DNA of 64,000 nt from Colwellia sp. MB3u-41 (GCF_014076845.1 NZ_JACGUT010000054.1:1-64000), one strand, 5' to 3'; counted from the first letter of the stretch, positions 9,636 through 18,561 are shown. Notes: generated by a model not told the origin, from the sequence alone. A program made the numbers and translations.

Positions 9636-10038
9636 ATGTCCGCAATAAAATTAAAAGTTTCATGAAAAATGAATTTCCATAGGCTAAGTGTATTGTCGAA
9701 GCCATTGGAAAAAAACTGCAATAGTAAGACATACAGTAGGGTTTGATGAATTAAGACCCGGTGGAACAATATCTAGCCCCCTTTAAATGACCGTTGCTGA
9801 CTGTCCTTTATATGTCGCGATTATAGGTGAGATAGGTATAGCTTCATTGGCAGTAACAACAAGTTTGACGATAAATTTTCTGCGGAAACCTTCAGCAACT
9901 AAAGACATTATTGGTAAATTTACTTTGCTAAAAATAGGGAAATCACTCGTTGTTGGTGAAGTTTCTTTATATTCTAAAGGCGATGACAAAGCTGTTGCCT
10001 ATGTCGTTGGAACATATTCAATACTCTCCCTAAAATAA
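9636..10038 (+). pseudogene. PaaI-type hotdog thioesterase, broken by frameshifts and stops
   Basis: GGAG at 9628 precedes an ATG at 9636. From there the family sequence can be followed across frames: MSAIKLKV, then SFMKNEFP, a stop, AKCIVEAIG. A frame change in an A-run near 9712 leads to AIVRHTVGFDELRPGGTISS, followed by PL and an in-frame TAA at 9784. After that MTVADCPLYVAIIGEIG continues to the natural end with SLTINFLRKPS and GKSLVVGEVSLYSKGDD. The GGTISGP...ADxALYVA signature of PaaI-family thioesterases is clear. At least two frameshifts and two stops make the gene non-functional. The 84-residue open stretch from 9787 is only its C-terminal half, lacking part of the active site. Confidence 0.85.
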
Positions 10039-10145
10039 CGCTATTACTGTTAAATAAGAAATATGCCAACATTCATTGTAACGGCCCGTTTAAGGGCACT
10101 TCAACTTCAGTAAAAGCGATTTCATAAAATATGGGAATAATCTGT

Positions 10146-10173
10146 TGATCATTCCAATCTAAAGCTGGATCGG
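10146..10173 (-). repeat. Island-edge repeat, left copy
   Basis: On the minus strand this reads CCGATCCAGCTT, TAG, ATTGGAATGATCA. It is the counterpart of the sequence at 39276-39323 and lies just beyond the thioesterase pseudogene at the left edge of the accessory block. Confidence 0.5.
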
Positions 10174-10366
10174 GCTTCTTAATTTTTCAAAGAGTTAGGG
10201 AGGTCGTTCTAATTTAGAAAGTTCACTTTTCTAATTAAAACCTAGATTACTGGAGGTAATTCCATTTAATAGCTAGATTTCTGTACTTGGCTATATAACA
10301 CTCTATTTTTAAAGTGTTATATTTATTTTAATATATATTAAATCGTATTTTTTATACTGAAAACAC

Positions 10367-10388
10367 AGAGAAAAGCAAAGTTTTCTCT
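10367..10388 (-). terminator. Possible terminator hairpin after the tns operon
   Basis: AGAGAAAA and TTTTCTCT form a perfect eight-base inverted repeat with a six-base loop, about 85 bases downstream of the tniQ stop on the minus strand. The following T-run is weak (GTGTTTTC), so it may only be a hairpin. Confidence 0.35.
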
Positions 10389-10472
10389 CTGATTTATTAA
10401 TAGATTAGATTAAACTCAATAAAAATCAAGTTTAATTATTGTGAGGTTTTTAGGTGTATGAATTAAAGGGAA

Positions 10473-12098
10473 TTAATTAATTTCATTTATTGCTTTGGTG
10501 AATTTATTTGTTTTATTGAAAATATAAGCTACATCTAACTTATCTGTTTTTATGGAGAATGCGGGGAGTAAACCGTGACTTTCTTTTAGGTTGTTAACCA
10601 ACTTTTTTATATTAATTTTTTCAATCCTTCCAATACGGTTAAGTATCTCAAATTTCTTAAAAAAATCATTTACAGAGCTTGAGTCTATTTTGTTGCCATC
10701 GTATTTAATAAACCCACATTTTATCATTACATCAATTTTACTTGTGGTTGTTCCAAGCATGCTTGCTAGCTTTGTATCTGAAATACCGCCAATATCTACG
10801 TTTATATTGTTGAGCAATATTTCGAATAAATCTGATTTCATAATATAAAGCTTGTCTATCAAAGTACCTTTTGGCTTATCAGATAAATAAACTGGGATAT
10901 TGTTTGATGTTGCATGAATTAACAAGTCTATTTTATTAAGCCCGGAGAACTTAAGAATATTAAGCTCTTTAGAATTAAAGTTAACTAATTCTGTATTCGT
11001 GTTGATACCATCAATTAGAGGAGTCGTAATATTGCTGATACTCTCTATTAACCTACTAGCGCTAAATAAAAACTTTGAGGAGCAGCTAACACCACCTGGT
11101 TGTATAAGCCATTCTGTTCTTAATAAACTCGTAAATTCAGCCTTTTTGATCCCGAAAAAATAAGTAATATCTTTTTCAGATACAATGTTACCTATGGTGC
11201 AATCCATAAGTGAAAAATCAGGAAGGTAGTTATTATTTTTAGTCGTTTCTTCCTCATTGCAGGCAAGTTTAATTTTTCTTAATAGAGGCTCATCTAAGAA
11301 AGTCATTTTGTTAAATGGAAGGTTTACAGCTCTTTCTCCAAGAATAGTAAAATTCTGCCTATGGCTAGCCACAAACGCCTGCCATTTATCTTTAAAAGAG
11401 TCATTTATTAATATTAAGAAGCCTTCAAAGTATAAGCTAGCTAAAGTTCGTGGCTGAGTTTGTTCAATAAACTTTCTCCAGTTAAATGTATCACTATCAG
11501 AACAAAGCATTTCGATAACACTTTCTATACAAGTCAGAAGCTGAAGCTGTTCTTCTTTTGATAGTTTAGAAAGTATTGGAAGAATTGAACGGGTATCATC
11601 AGTAGCTTTTATTAGACTTTTAAAGCAACTTCCACAACTAACACCGTATTCTATTTGTATCGGTGAATTACAATGCTGACATTCTCTAATTAATTCACAT
11701 TGGTGGTTTTCGCAATAGCCATTAGCAACATGCTGCCAATGCAATTTGTGAGAAGTCCCTTCACCTACACACTGAGGACAAATCCTAATGGTTCTAACTG
11801 CATGACTACCATACAATCGTTTGTTTAGCTCCAGCATTGAGTATACTTCTTTAGGGTATAGCTGCTGATTAACCTTGTTACTATCTAATTGCATAGATTT
11901 CGCCAAATTGTCAATAATACGCTCAGTTACTGGAGATAATACAAACCAGTTTATTTGATGGATGTTTGATACACCTATAACATCAAGAAAAGCCCCCAGT
12001 TTTGACCAACCATAGAAGTTAGCTACCCGTTGAACGAAACCGTATAAGCTTTCATCTTCGATTGGATGGATTTGCTTTGGAAAAATAAAATGACTCAT
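10473..12098 (-). CDS. tniQ: TniQ/TnsD-family target-selection protein
   Basis: The 541-residue protein starts with the TniQ domain (ESLYGFVQRVANFYGW) and has the family's zinc knuckles: CPQCVGEG near 107, then CENHQCELIRECQHCNSP and CGSC up to about 160. The long C-terminal region (200-541) has no strong motif but matches TnsD in total length (about 500) rather than short TniQ proteins (about 400). TnsD-like proteins bind a specific attachment site and recruit TnsC. The ATG overlaps the tnsC stop by four bases, indicating translational coupling. The target gene is not evident from this window. Confidence 0.85.
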   Translation of the reverse strand: MSHFIFPKQIHPIEDESLYGFVQRVANFYGWSKLGAFLDVIGVSNIHQINWFVLSPVTERIIDNLAKSMQLDSNKVNQQLYPKEVYSMLELNKRLYGSHAVRTIRICPQCVGEGTSHKLHWQHVANGYCENHQCELIRECQHCNSPIQIEYGVSCGSCFKSLIKATDDTRSILPILSKLSKEEQLQLLTCIESVIEMLCSDSDTFNWRKFIEQTQPRTLASLYFEGFLILINDSFKDKWQAFVASHRQNFTILGERAVNLPFNKMTFLDEPLLRKIKLACNEEETTKNNNYLPDFSLMDCTIGNIVSEKDITYFFGIKKAEFTSLLRTEWLIQPGGVSCSSKFLFSASRLIESISNITTPLIDGINTNTELVNFNSKELNILKFSGLNKIDLLIHATSNNIPVYLSDKPKGTLIDKLYIMKSDLFEILLNNINVDIGGISDTKLASMLGTTTSKIDVMIKCGFIKYDGNKIDSSSVNDFFKKFEILNRIGRIEKINIKKLVNNLKESHGLLPAFSIKTDKLDVAYIFNKTNKFTKAINEIN

Positions 12099-13024
12099 TT
12101 AATTCCCATCCTACGCTTAATAGTGGCCCAATTATCTGTGTCAAATGGGTTAACCTTATTTACCTTTATATCATCCCATTCTTCGCTAACCACATCGTCA
12201 AATGCAGGTACAAAGTGTTCTAAAGAAATTTCTTTATCTTTGCTTAAATTGAAGTAATGTAATGCTTTATTAGTGATGTGGTTTAATATTCTTAAATCGC
12301 CTCCGCAAGCATAAGCAAAGCGATAAACGGAATCCTCACTTGCCATATCAAAATTAGTAATCCCTTTTGTCATGCTGAAATCTTCAAGAAATTCTTGAAA
12401 GTAATTGAATTCATCGTCATTTTCAGTAGACATAACCTTTAAGCGCCTTAGGCTACTAAACCTTGAGTTTATTTGTTCATTAATTAACCCTCCAATTTCC
12501 ACGGTATTTATACCAGTAAAAACGAGTGAAACTCCATATTCTTCTGATATGTTCTTTAGCTCATCGAGTAATTGCCGAGCAACGACAGTGCCGCGGTATT
12601 CGATAACATGTTGGAAATCATCATATATAAATACTTTAGGATGCAGGTTTTTTATCAACGCCTCTTTCCTCTCTCTTTTCGAATTTGAAGTACCTTTTCG
12701 AGGTGCTGGGTCGCCTAATGCTTTAAGCTCACTTTCCAACATTAAGATTTCTGATGGTTTAGAGGGCGTTCGAATATATACAATGGGGGATGGTTCACCA
12801 GCAGGTAACTCATCATCCCATGTAGTTTTATAATACTTAAGAATCGATGACTTACCTGAACCAGTTGGTCCAGAAATAACTAACCCACAAGGCTCTCCGG
12901 CAACAGCTCTACCATGTACATAGTCCAATTCATTCAATATGTCTTTACAATGAGCCATCTCAATAAATTGACGCTGAGGTAATTTAGATGCAGTTATAAA
13001 GTGTTCTCTATTAGAATTGCCCAC
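12095..13024 (-). CDS. tnsC: TnsC/TniB-type AAA+ ATPase, transposition regulator
   Basis: The 309-residue AAA+ protein has Walker A GPTGSGKS (about 50-57), Walker B VFIYDDFQHV (about 130), a sensor-like SLVFTGINTVEIGGL and an arginine-rich stretch SRFSSLRRLK. This matches TniB/TnsC, the ATP-dependent protein that links target recognition by TniQ to activation of the transposase. The ATG at 13024 overlaps the end of tnsB by 14 bases. Its size fits TniB-class proteins, which are shorter than the Tn7 TnsC (555 residues). Confidence 0.88.
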   Translation of the reverse strand: MGNSNREHFITASKLPQRQFIEMAHCKDILNELDYVHGRAVAGEPCGLVISGPTGSGKSSILKYYKTTWDDELPAGEPSPIVYIRTPSKPSEILMLESELKALGDPAPRKGTSNSKRERKEALIKNLHPKVFIYDDFQHVIEYRGTVVARQLLDELKNISEEYGVSLVFTGINTVEIGGLINEQINSRFSSLRRLKVMSTENDDEFNYFQEFLEDFSMTKGITNFDMASEDSVYRFAYACGGDLRILNHITNKALHYFNLSKDKEISLEHFVPAFDDVVSEEWDDIKVNKVNPFDTDNWATIKRRMGIK

Positions 13025-15077
13025 GAATGCGACTCCCTTTTTTACGAGTTTTCTGCTCTGTTACTTCAACCTCAGTATCTACCTCTACTGGTGGACATGG
13101 ATCATCATGAACCTCTTTATCTTTTGGTTTATTCTGATTAGCAATGTTTTTCAATTTACCTGCTAAATTGCCTTTACCCAGTTCAACAGGTTTGGATAAG
13201 TCTTCTTTACCTTGTTTTTTGAGTTTTTCTGCTTTTTCCTTGGCCGCTAGAGCCTTTTTCTGAGCTTTTAACTTAGCCTTCTCAGCCTTAGCTTTATTTT
13301 TTCTTTCAATTGCATTGTTGATTGCACTGTTGTTATGAGCATCATAGACATTACGTATTTTCTTCTGCATTGGCCCAATCTCATTGTCTAGCATCGACTT
13401 GTATTCAAACTCACTCATGCCGTCATAAACTTTCTGGTTGGTATTGGGAGCGAATATCCATTCACCTGAAATGGGATGAAAAGCAATTATGTGGCCGATA
13501 TTGAGATTGCTATAAGACACTTGTATTTCTAACCCTTTTTCCTTGAACATAGGGTTACCTTTTAACTCGCTATACCAATCTTTTAAAATAGGTGCGTTAT
13601 ATCGATGGGTATTAACGGTAAAGCCTCGATTTTGATGAAGTTTAGGGTGTTTTACTCTGCCTCCCCAGCTAGTGAATAAGTCATCATCCTCGGTAAATGA
13701 GACAAGACCTGGCGCATTATCTACTGACTTATTCCATACATCAAAAGGTGTTCTGTTGTTTCTTAGCCCATTGTGGCTATTCATGTGATAGTGGTCACAA
13801 ATGTACTCTTCTAGTGACTCTCGAAACTCACTTACGGTTAACGTGGCTTCTTTCTTAAGATTACTTTTTTCAGTGAAAACACCTTTGAATCGAGCACTTC
13901 CTAAATACCCAGGAAGTTTGCTAAGGTGTTGAATTCTAAGGGTTCTAAAGAAGCTCTCAATAAAAGGCTTGCGGAAAGGTTTCTTTACAGCCGTTGTTAG
14001 TCTATTTATTTTAAAATGGGCTAGGTAACTCAAAAAATGATCTGAAACAAAAGCGGCACCCGCATCGCACACAGCCATCGACATTTTTCCACAAATTTTT
14101 TCCCAGTTTTTACGTTTTTTTGGCATAACAGCGTGTTGCATACATTCCACTGTTAGTTCAACCGTTTCACCACCCTGACCAACATGCATGCTATAACCCA
14201 AAATACAACGACTGAATACGTCAATAGCCATCATTACAATGACACTTCCTTTGTATTCATGAGTTTCGTCATCTAAAAGGCCGATTTGAATGTGAACAGC
14301 ATCGAACTCAACCCTGGTCAGGATGTTTGAGCATTCAAAGGTTTTCATCATTTGGCGAGATTCAAAATCCCTTACAGTGCGGCCACACTGCGCTTCCACA
14401 ACATCGTAATACTTAAGGTCGCTCACCCAATTGGCAAATGTCGAAGCACAAGGTAAATCTTCTTCCCCATAGCCTTCTTTTAAGGCTTCTTTTTTCAATA
14501 TTTCATAAGCTTCAACACAAGTGTATGGTTCGCTACAAAGAATGGAATCCGCGATAACAGATTCCGCAAGTTCAACAATATCACTACAGAATTTACTATT
14601 TCGACCACGCCCACCTTGCGAGAGAAGAGCAATTTGAGATTTTAAATTGTCATTGAATTTTTTAATCCAACCGTTAATGGTTGAAATACCTGCTGGATAC
14701 TTATCACCCGTAATTCCCATAGCTTTTGCTCTAGCTAATAATCCTGTCTTTTTAGCAGTAGGAGCAATAGGATTTGCTTCAATGGCACAATTAATATAAG
14801 TCATCTTTCGCTCAAGTTGTGCTCGTTGCACGTCTGTCATTAAAGGGATGACTTGCGTTTCAGGTTTATTTCTAACAAACTCTAATCTCTCACCAATTAA
14901 TCCCTGTAGAACGCAAACAAGAAACTGTCTTCTTTCTCCATTCTCCGTCTCAGCAACAACACTCTTACTGTCGCTTAATACAATTAGATAATGTTCATAC
15001 TCATCGTTATCTTCATTTTTAAAATTAAACCTTGAGCCTGGTGTAAATGAGGCATAGGTAGTTGCTAATAATTGCAT
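13011..15077 (-). CDS. tnsB: TnsB/TniA-type DDE transposase
   Basis: The 688-residue product contains a Mu/TniA-type rve core. The catalytic triad reads D259 (in RVEFDAVH), D338 (in MAVCDAGAAF) and E374 (in KPFIESFF), giving 35 residues between the second D and the E, as expected. An N-terminal HTH-like part includes ISTINGWIKKFNDN followed by LLSQGGRG (about 131-158). The Mu-type C-terminal beta-barrel follows at about 470-560. A highly basic, lysine/alanine-rich tail (about 600-650) may contact TnsC or DNA. The protein binds the transposon ends and joins 3' ends to target DNA. Its start overlaps the preceding 76-residue gene by 13 bases. Confidence 0.92.
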   Translation of the reverse strand: MQLLATTYASFTPGSRFNFKNEDNDEYEHYLIVLSDSKSVVAETENGERRQFLVCVLQGLIGERLEFVRNKPETQVIPLMTDVQRAQLERKMTYINCAIEANPIAPTAKKTGLLARAKAMGITGDKYPAGISTINGWIKKFNDNLKSQIALLSQGGRGRNSKFCSDIVELAESVIADSILCSEPYTCVEAYEILKKEALKEGYGEEDLPCASTFANWVSDLKYYDVVEAQCGRTVRDFESRQMMKTFECSNILTRVEFDAVHIQIGLLDDETHEYKGSVIVMMAIDVFSRCILGYSMHVGQGGETVELTVECMQHAVMPKKRKNWEKICGKMSMAVCDAGAAFVSDHFLSYLAHFKINRLTTAVKKPFRKPFIESFFRTLRIQHLSKLPGYLGSARFKGVFTEKSNLKKEATLTVSEFRESLEEYICDHYHMNSHNGLRNNRTPFDVWNKSVDNAPGLVSFTEDDDLFTSWGGRVKHPKLHQNRGFTVNTHRYNAPILKDWYSELKGNPMFKEKGLEIQVSYSNLNIGHIIAFHPISGEWIFAPNTNQKVYDGMSEFEYKSMLDNEIGPMQKKIRNVYDAHNNSAINNAIERKNKAKAEKAKLKAQKKALAAKEKAEKLKKQGKEDLSKPVELGKGNLAGKLKNIANQNKPKDKEVHDDPCPPVEVDTEVEVTEQKTRKKGSRIRGQF

Positions 15078-15295
15078 GTTAATCCCCCTTGGTTTTGAGA
15101 GGTTACTAAGCGTTTGTCAAATTTGTATTCCTTATACCAACGCTTCAATCTACTCAGCGATGGGCATTTTTTATCTCCAATTTGTAAGCTAACCATGTAA
15201 GCAATATGTGCAAGCTTTACATTGCTGAATGGAGGTGTCCCAGCTTGATTTTCAATGGCGTATAGATAAGATTTCCTTCTATTTAACTCATTCAT
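15065..15295 (-). CDS. 76-residue HTH-like protein between tnsA and tnsB
   Basis: The gene is wedged between tnsA (4-base overlap) and tnsB (13-base overlap), so it is translated as part of the operon. Its C-terminal part, CPSLSRLKRWYKEYKFDKRL then TSQNQGG, follows the same pattern as the HTH of the adjacent TnsB (ISTINGWIKKFNDN then LLSQGGRG): helix, W, K, aromatic, then SQ.GG. I therefore infer a stand-alone DNA-binding paralogue or a split-off N-terminal piece of the transposase. I know of no standard Tn7 gene at this place. A function in end binding is speculation. Confidence 0.6.
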   Translation of the reverse strand: MNELNRRKSYLYAIENQAGTPPFSNVKLAHIAYMVSLQIGDKKCPSLSRLKRWYKEYKFDKRLVTSQNQGGLTCNY

Positions 15296-15945
15296 AAAGC
15301 CCCCTTATAAATTAGTAAATCTTTACGGATTGGCTCTTCAAAATTCATACTTAGTTGATGCTGAGCAAGCATGTTGAATACTATATGTGGTGGTGTTTTG
15401 GTATCGAGAAGTAATTCATCGTAGTGAGCTAATGACATGACATTCGATGACTGAGTCATGACTGTTTTTAAGTAATCAGCTCTGGTCGTATTAAACAAAT
15501 AACGATGCAATGTTTGGTAGGTATCGATGTTATTTCCTACATAGATATCGTGCTCAGTTTGTACTTGGAATTCTATTCCATCATCTGCAAAAGCGGTTGC
15601 AATCTTATCGAATTTTTTTCTATTTTCTGGGGTGTTGTATTTAACCTCAGGCTTTATTTCAGTAACCATAAAGGTACCGTCTGAATTTCGTTCAACGATA
15701 TCAGCGGTGTATTTACGTCTATTATTTGTATCGGTACGCCATTCTACAGAAAGTGGCTGGGTCTCGAAAAAATCAATACTTTGATTAAATTGGCGTAGAT
15801 GCAATGCATCGTATTCTAGATGGCTTTCACAAGGTAAAGCCTCATTGTGTTTTGTCGTGTTGTAAGAAAGCGAAGCGTTTATCTTAGAATATCGATAAAG
15901 CGGTTTCGCTAAGTGGTCTTTTGTTCGGGCATATATATAAGCCAT
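15292..15945 (-). CDS. tnsA: TnsA-type transposon endonuclease
   Basis: The 217-residue protein matches the TnsA N-terminal endonuclease domain. It has CESHLEYDALHLRQFNQSID (E40/E44), the QPLSVEW element, D82 in YTADIVERN and E96-I-K98 in VTEIKPE, which together form a restriction-enzyme-like site. TnsA cuts the 5' strands of the transposon so that, with TnsB, the element moves by cut-and-paste. Where Tn7 TnsA has Q-x-K, this has E-x-K. GGAG lies ten bases upstream of the ATG at 15945. It is the first gene of the operon, and the region upstream should hold the promoter and transposon end. Confidence 0.88.
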   Translation of the reverse strand: MAYIYARTKDHLAKPLYRYSKINASLSYNTTKHNEALPCESHLEYDALHLRQFNQSIDFFETQPLSVEWRTDTNNRRKYTADIVERNSDGTFMVTEIKPEVKYNTPENRKKFDKIATAFADDGIEFQVQTEHDIYVGNNIDTYQTLHRYLFNTTRADYLKTVMTQSSNVMSLAHYDELLLDTKTPPHIVFNMLAQHQLSMNFEEPIRKDLLIYKGAL

Positions 15946-16038
15946 GGTGTGATCTCCAAAAAGTTAAAATCACTCCTAATTATATGCACATTTTTAAAGC
16001 CCGCAACATTAAAAAACTAATAAAATAGGGATTCACAC

Positions 16039-16056
16039 TGATTTTATCGTAAAGAC
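16039..16056 (+). repeat. Candidate transposase-binding repeat 1
   Basis: TGATTTTATCGTAAAGAC shares 12 of 18 positions with the element 39 bases further on (TGA.TTTATCG......AC). Its location upstream of tnsA fits a TnsB site, but this is inferred only from position and similarity. Confidence 0.35.
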
Positions 16057-16077
16057 TACATTTTAATAACTTAATGT

Positions 16078-16095
16078 TGACTTTATCGGTGGTAC
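16078..16095 (+). repeat. Candidate transposase-binding repeat 2
   Basis: TGACTTTATCGGTGGTAC is the second copy of the element at 16039. A third, weaker relative may lie around 16158-16172. The same caution applies. Confidence 0.35.
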
Positions 16096-16528
16096 GCAAT
16101 GAGTACCATTAATTAAGTTCAAATTTATCCTTTATTTTATAGTCAATTACAACAAACACTGTTACTTTTGTACACCTCAACCAAGTTAATCACCACACCA
16201 TTTAAAATAAAGCTTTAACCATGCGAGAAAGTAGGTATTTATCGAGTAAGGATTCATAAGTCCAATGAAATATCCCGCTAATAATTAAATGATATTTATT
16301 GAAGTTGCTAGTGATATTTACCATCTTAAATATTAAACGGATATGCCATATAAATACTGTTAAATTATATGGTTACAATGAAATTAAGGGAGGAAGTTAA
16401 CCTTATCACGACAGATTGTGAAAGACCAATTAAGCACTAAAACCCCTTTGATTGTTCCTCGAAATTATTGGTAACATTACTAGTTAACTTATAAAATCAA
16501 CTACCATTAATAATGTAGAGATAACTTT

Positions 16529-16846
16529 ATGAATACTGTCATTCGAGATTGGTTTCTAGTATCTGTTTTTGATGCTTCAGATTTGATAGGAAATGTAATT
16601 TGGGGCTACGTAGTTGACGACTCTAGTTGTCGATTTTTAAAAGATGACTTTGTCTGTACATCTAACATTATTCATATAAATAGTTCGAATAAATTAATAA
16701 CAACAAATAGTGGCAGCCTGTATCAAACTCTTGAAAAAGGTCGATGTTCAAAAATTTATTATGAGGAATTCGAGTTATTAAGAATTGGGTTTAGCCCACT
16801 TCATATTGAAGCACTTCGTATGTCACCAACTCTAAAATCACACTAA
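16529..16846 (+). CDS. Small protein resembling DUF6957
   Basis: The 105-residue protein has the pattern W-G-x-V-V-x-D...RF..DD-V-x-TS (IWGYVVDDSSCRFLKDDFVC) followed by ITTNSGSLYQTLEKG. This resembles DUF6957 proteins (WxVxD...W/F..GDxVxTS...TxNxxYxL). No function is known for that group. The start at 16529 has a modest AGAG site. It stands alone between the transposon end and the convergent NAD genes, so it could be either transposon-flanking backbone or accessory DNA. Confidence 0.5.
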   Translation: MNTVIRDWFLVSVFDASDLIGNVIWGYVVDDSSCRFLKDDFVCTSNIIHINSSNKLITTNSGSLYQTLEKGRCSKIYYEEFELLRIGFSPLHIEALRMSPTLKSH

Positions 16847-16940
16847 AAGTTTGGTTTTATGTTAGAAGATAAATAGATGGGGTGAATTATAAATACATAG
16901 CTAACTGATTTTGACAGTAAGCTATGTATCAACATTATGG

Positions 16941-18551
16941 TTAAATCTGTTCGTCTATTACTGCTCTTATTTGGCCTAAAGTAGTTTCTTTTGTAAGGTT
17001 CCCATCTTCAAAAACAACCTCTAGAAGCCCTTGAGATTCCTCTTCTTCAGTTACGTCATCAAATAAGGTTAACTCACCGTTCACCCGTTCAATTTTTAAC
17101 AACCCTTTTGCAGACTTCTTTTTAGTGTCTGTTTTAGGATCTTTGAAAATAGCGACACGTTCACCGTTTTTAACAACACTGGTAGCTTTTACTGCTGAGC
17201 CATGGGTATCACGAGTAACATATTGATAGCTGTATGAGCCAATGCCTAAAACAACTTTTGAAGCGAATCCTTTATCCATCAAACGTTGTAAAATCTGACG
17301 TTGGCGTCTAAGGGTAATCGCGTCACCATAAATTGCGCCAATATGATCATCAAGTAATTTAAATCCCTTACTGGTTTTTGTTCCGCCAAAGGTATCCCAT
17401 AAAGATTCAATAAGCCCTTTGACTTCACAGAACATTAATTGAATGCTTTGTTCCCCATCAATACCGTTATTTTCGAAACCATAATATTCACCATTCCAGC
17501 GATATGCTTCATACCCATTTTCTATCACATCTTTTTCTGCATCAATTTGAGTTTGGAATAACTCACTGTACTCAGAAACAGGAGAGATTTTATAACCCGT
17601 TAAGATTTTTACCGGATCTCCAGAATCAGGGCGAATTACTAATGTACCATCACGAGCCATTATTTCGTCTTTAAGCTGTGGAAGATAATCAGTTACTAAT
17701 GTCCAAAAATCCCAAGTATCAGATACAACACTCAATATGCCTGTTGGAGATTGTTCTTTCATTAAATATTTGAAAAACTCTATCTCACCTTCCATTATCC
17801 AAGAGCAAGTAACAGAGTGCTCAGTAGCATCTACAGAGCAACCTACAAGCTCATTATCCACATTTGCACCATAATATTTCTCAGCAAATAATACTGCTGG
17901 TATGGTATCTGTACCTACAAGCCCTGAAGCTAAGTGGCCAAAACCACTCATAGCAGCAGCGTGCTTACCAAACATACCTCTAAAGCTAAAGTCATGTCCT
18001 TGAAAAGGTACAAAATCTAAAGGAAGTCCCGTTTTATTAGCAAATTCTTTGAATACTTTTAAGTAAGCAACCGAGGTAGTAGCACTTGTTTGAATTGGCC
18101 AGTTCTCACAACTTAGAACCGTTTCAATCATATTCGTTAACCACTGAAAACCTTCTTTAGTATTAACAATTGTCATTGGTGGAACTAAGTAAGGTACAAG
18201 CGTTCCCTCTGGCAATGCTTTTACCTTTAACGGTAGATAGCCTAAATCATGTAAATCTTCTAAGTATTTTACGTTTACAGGATAGCCCAACATTGCACTA
18301 AGAATACGTTTGTGATTTGCAACAGCAGATGCTTTATCAACTTTAAAGAATTCAGCCCACTCCTCTTGTAAGTAGCTTTTAATAAAATATTGAAGACCAA
18401 CGAATGCAACTTTGTCACTATTTTCAACATTGCTTAATCTGCCACTTCTTGAGGTGAAGTTAGCGTAAACTTCGGTTACATCAGGGTGATAAGCGCGGCT
18501 GTGGAATTCTTTATAAACATCTTTTTGCATACTTGCAGCGGTAATAGTCAT
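16941..18551 (-). CDS. nadV: Nicotinamide phosphoribosyltransferase (NAMPT/NadV family)
   Basis: The 536-residue protein follows human NAMPT motif by motif: HDFSFRGMFGKHA, GLVGTDTIP, the catalytic-histidine segment SVDATEHSVTCSW, VSDTWDFW, the phosphate-site VIRPDSGDPVKIL, and near the end FKDPKTDTKKKSAKG. The enzyme joins nicotinamide and PRPP to give NMN. Start 18551 is preceded by AAGGA and lies 11 bases after the PRPP-synthetase-like gene, so the two form an operon. In some phages homologous pairs (Adps and Namat) instead rebuild NAD+ from ADP-ribose. The sequence alone does not settle which reaction this enzyme performs. Confidence 0.9.
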   Translation of the reverse strand: MTITAASMQKDVYKEFHSRAYHPDVTEVYANFTSRSGRLSNVENSDKVAFVGLQYFIKSYLQEEWAEFFKVDKASAVANHKRILSAMLGYPVNVKYLEDLHDLGYLPLKVKALPEGTLVPYLVPPMTIVNTKEGFQWLTNMIETVLSCENWPIQTSATTSVAYLKVFKEFANKTGLPLDFVPFQGHDFSFRGMFGKHAAAMSGFGHLASGLVGTDTIPAVLFAEKYYGANVDNELVGCSVDATEHSVTCSWIMEGEIEFFKYLMKEQSPTGILSVVSDTWDFWTLVTDYLPQLKDEIMARDGTLVIRPDSGDPVKILTGYKISPVSEYSELFQTQIDAEKDVIENGYEAYRWNGEYYGFENNGIDGEQSIQLMFCEVKGLIESLWDTFGGTKTSKGFKLLDDHIGAIYGDAITLRRQRQILQRLMDKGFASKVVLGIGSYSYQYVTRDTHGSAVKATSVVKNGERVAIFKDPKTDTKKKSAKGLLKIERVNGELTLFDDVTEEEESQGLLEVVFEDGNLTKETTLGQIRAVIDEQI

Positions 18552-18561
18552 GGCAGTTTCC

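Larger units (their letters stand above)
10039..10472. other. Non-coding junction region left of the transposition operon
   Basis: This stretch probably contains the boundary between backbone and the accessory block. On the minus strand, 10186-10073 reads KKPDPALDWNDQQIIPIF and onward for 37 residues to a stop, with no start codon, so it may be a gene fragment of unknown family. Its first part overlaps a sequence (10146-10173) shared with 39276-39323 in inverted orientation. Two short inverted repeats, ATAACACT/AGTGTTAT around 10300-10320 and one at 10367-10388, lie downstream of the transposase operon. No terminal repeat could be assigned. Confidence 0.45.
10473..15945 (-). mobile_element. 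Tn7-like transposition module (TnsA, small HTH, TnsB, TnsC, TniQ/TnsD)
   Basis: Five genes overlap or abut (4, 13, 14 and 4 base overlaps), all on the minus strand, in the order of a Tn7-like core: endonuclease, DDE transposase, AAA+ regulator, TniQ target selector. An extra small gene sits after tnsA. All five are open and have intact key residues, so the machinery looks functional. The range given is the gene module. The true transposon ends were not identified. In Tn7 relatives one end lies just upstream of tnsA, here expected near 16.0-16.5 kb. No CRISPR-Cas genes are associated. Confidence 0.85.
15946..16528. other. Upstream region of tnsA, expected transposon end
   Basis: This 583-base non-coding region should contain the tnsA promoter and, by analogy with Tn7, one transposon end with several transposase-binding repeats. 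Two similar 18-base elements at 16039 and 16078 are the best candidates. No matching inverted copy was found near 10.0-10.5 kb, so I did not fix a boundary. Confidence 0.45.

Noticed and set aside
9787-10038. 84-residue plus-strand frame as an independent gene
   Set aside because: It is the C-terminal half of the broken PaaI thioesterase; the upstream half is readable in other frames.
10073-10186. Fragment KKPDPALDWNDQQ... on the minus strand
   Set aside because: Protein-like, but it has no start codon, is only 37 residues, and matches no family I know; kept in the junction note only.
10473-16528. CRISPR-associated transposon
   Set aside because: No Cas gene or repeat array anywhere near the tns operon.
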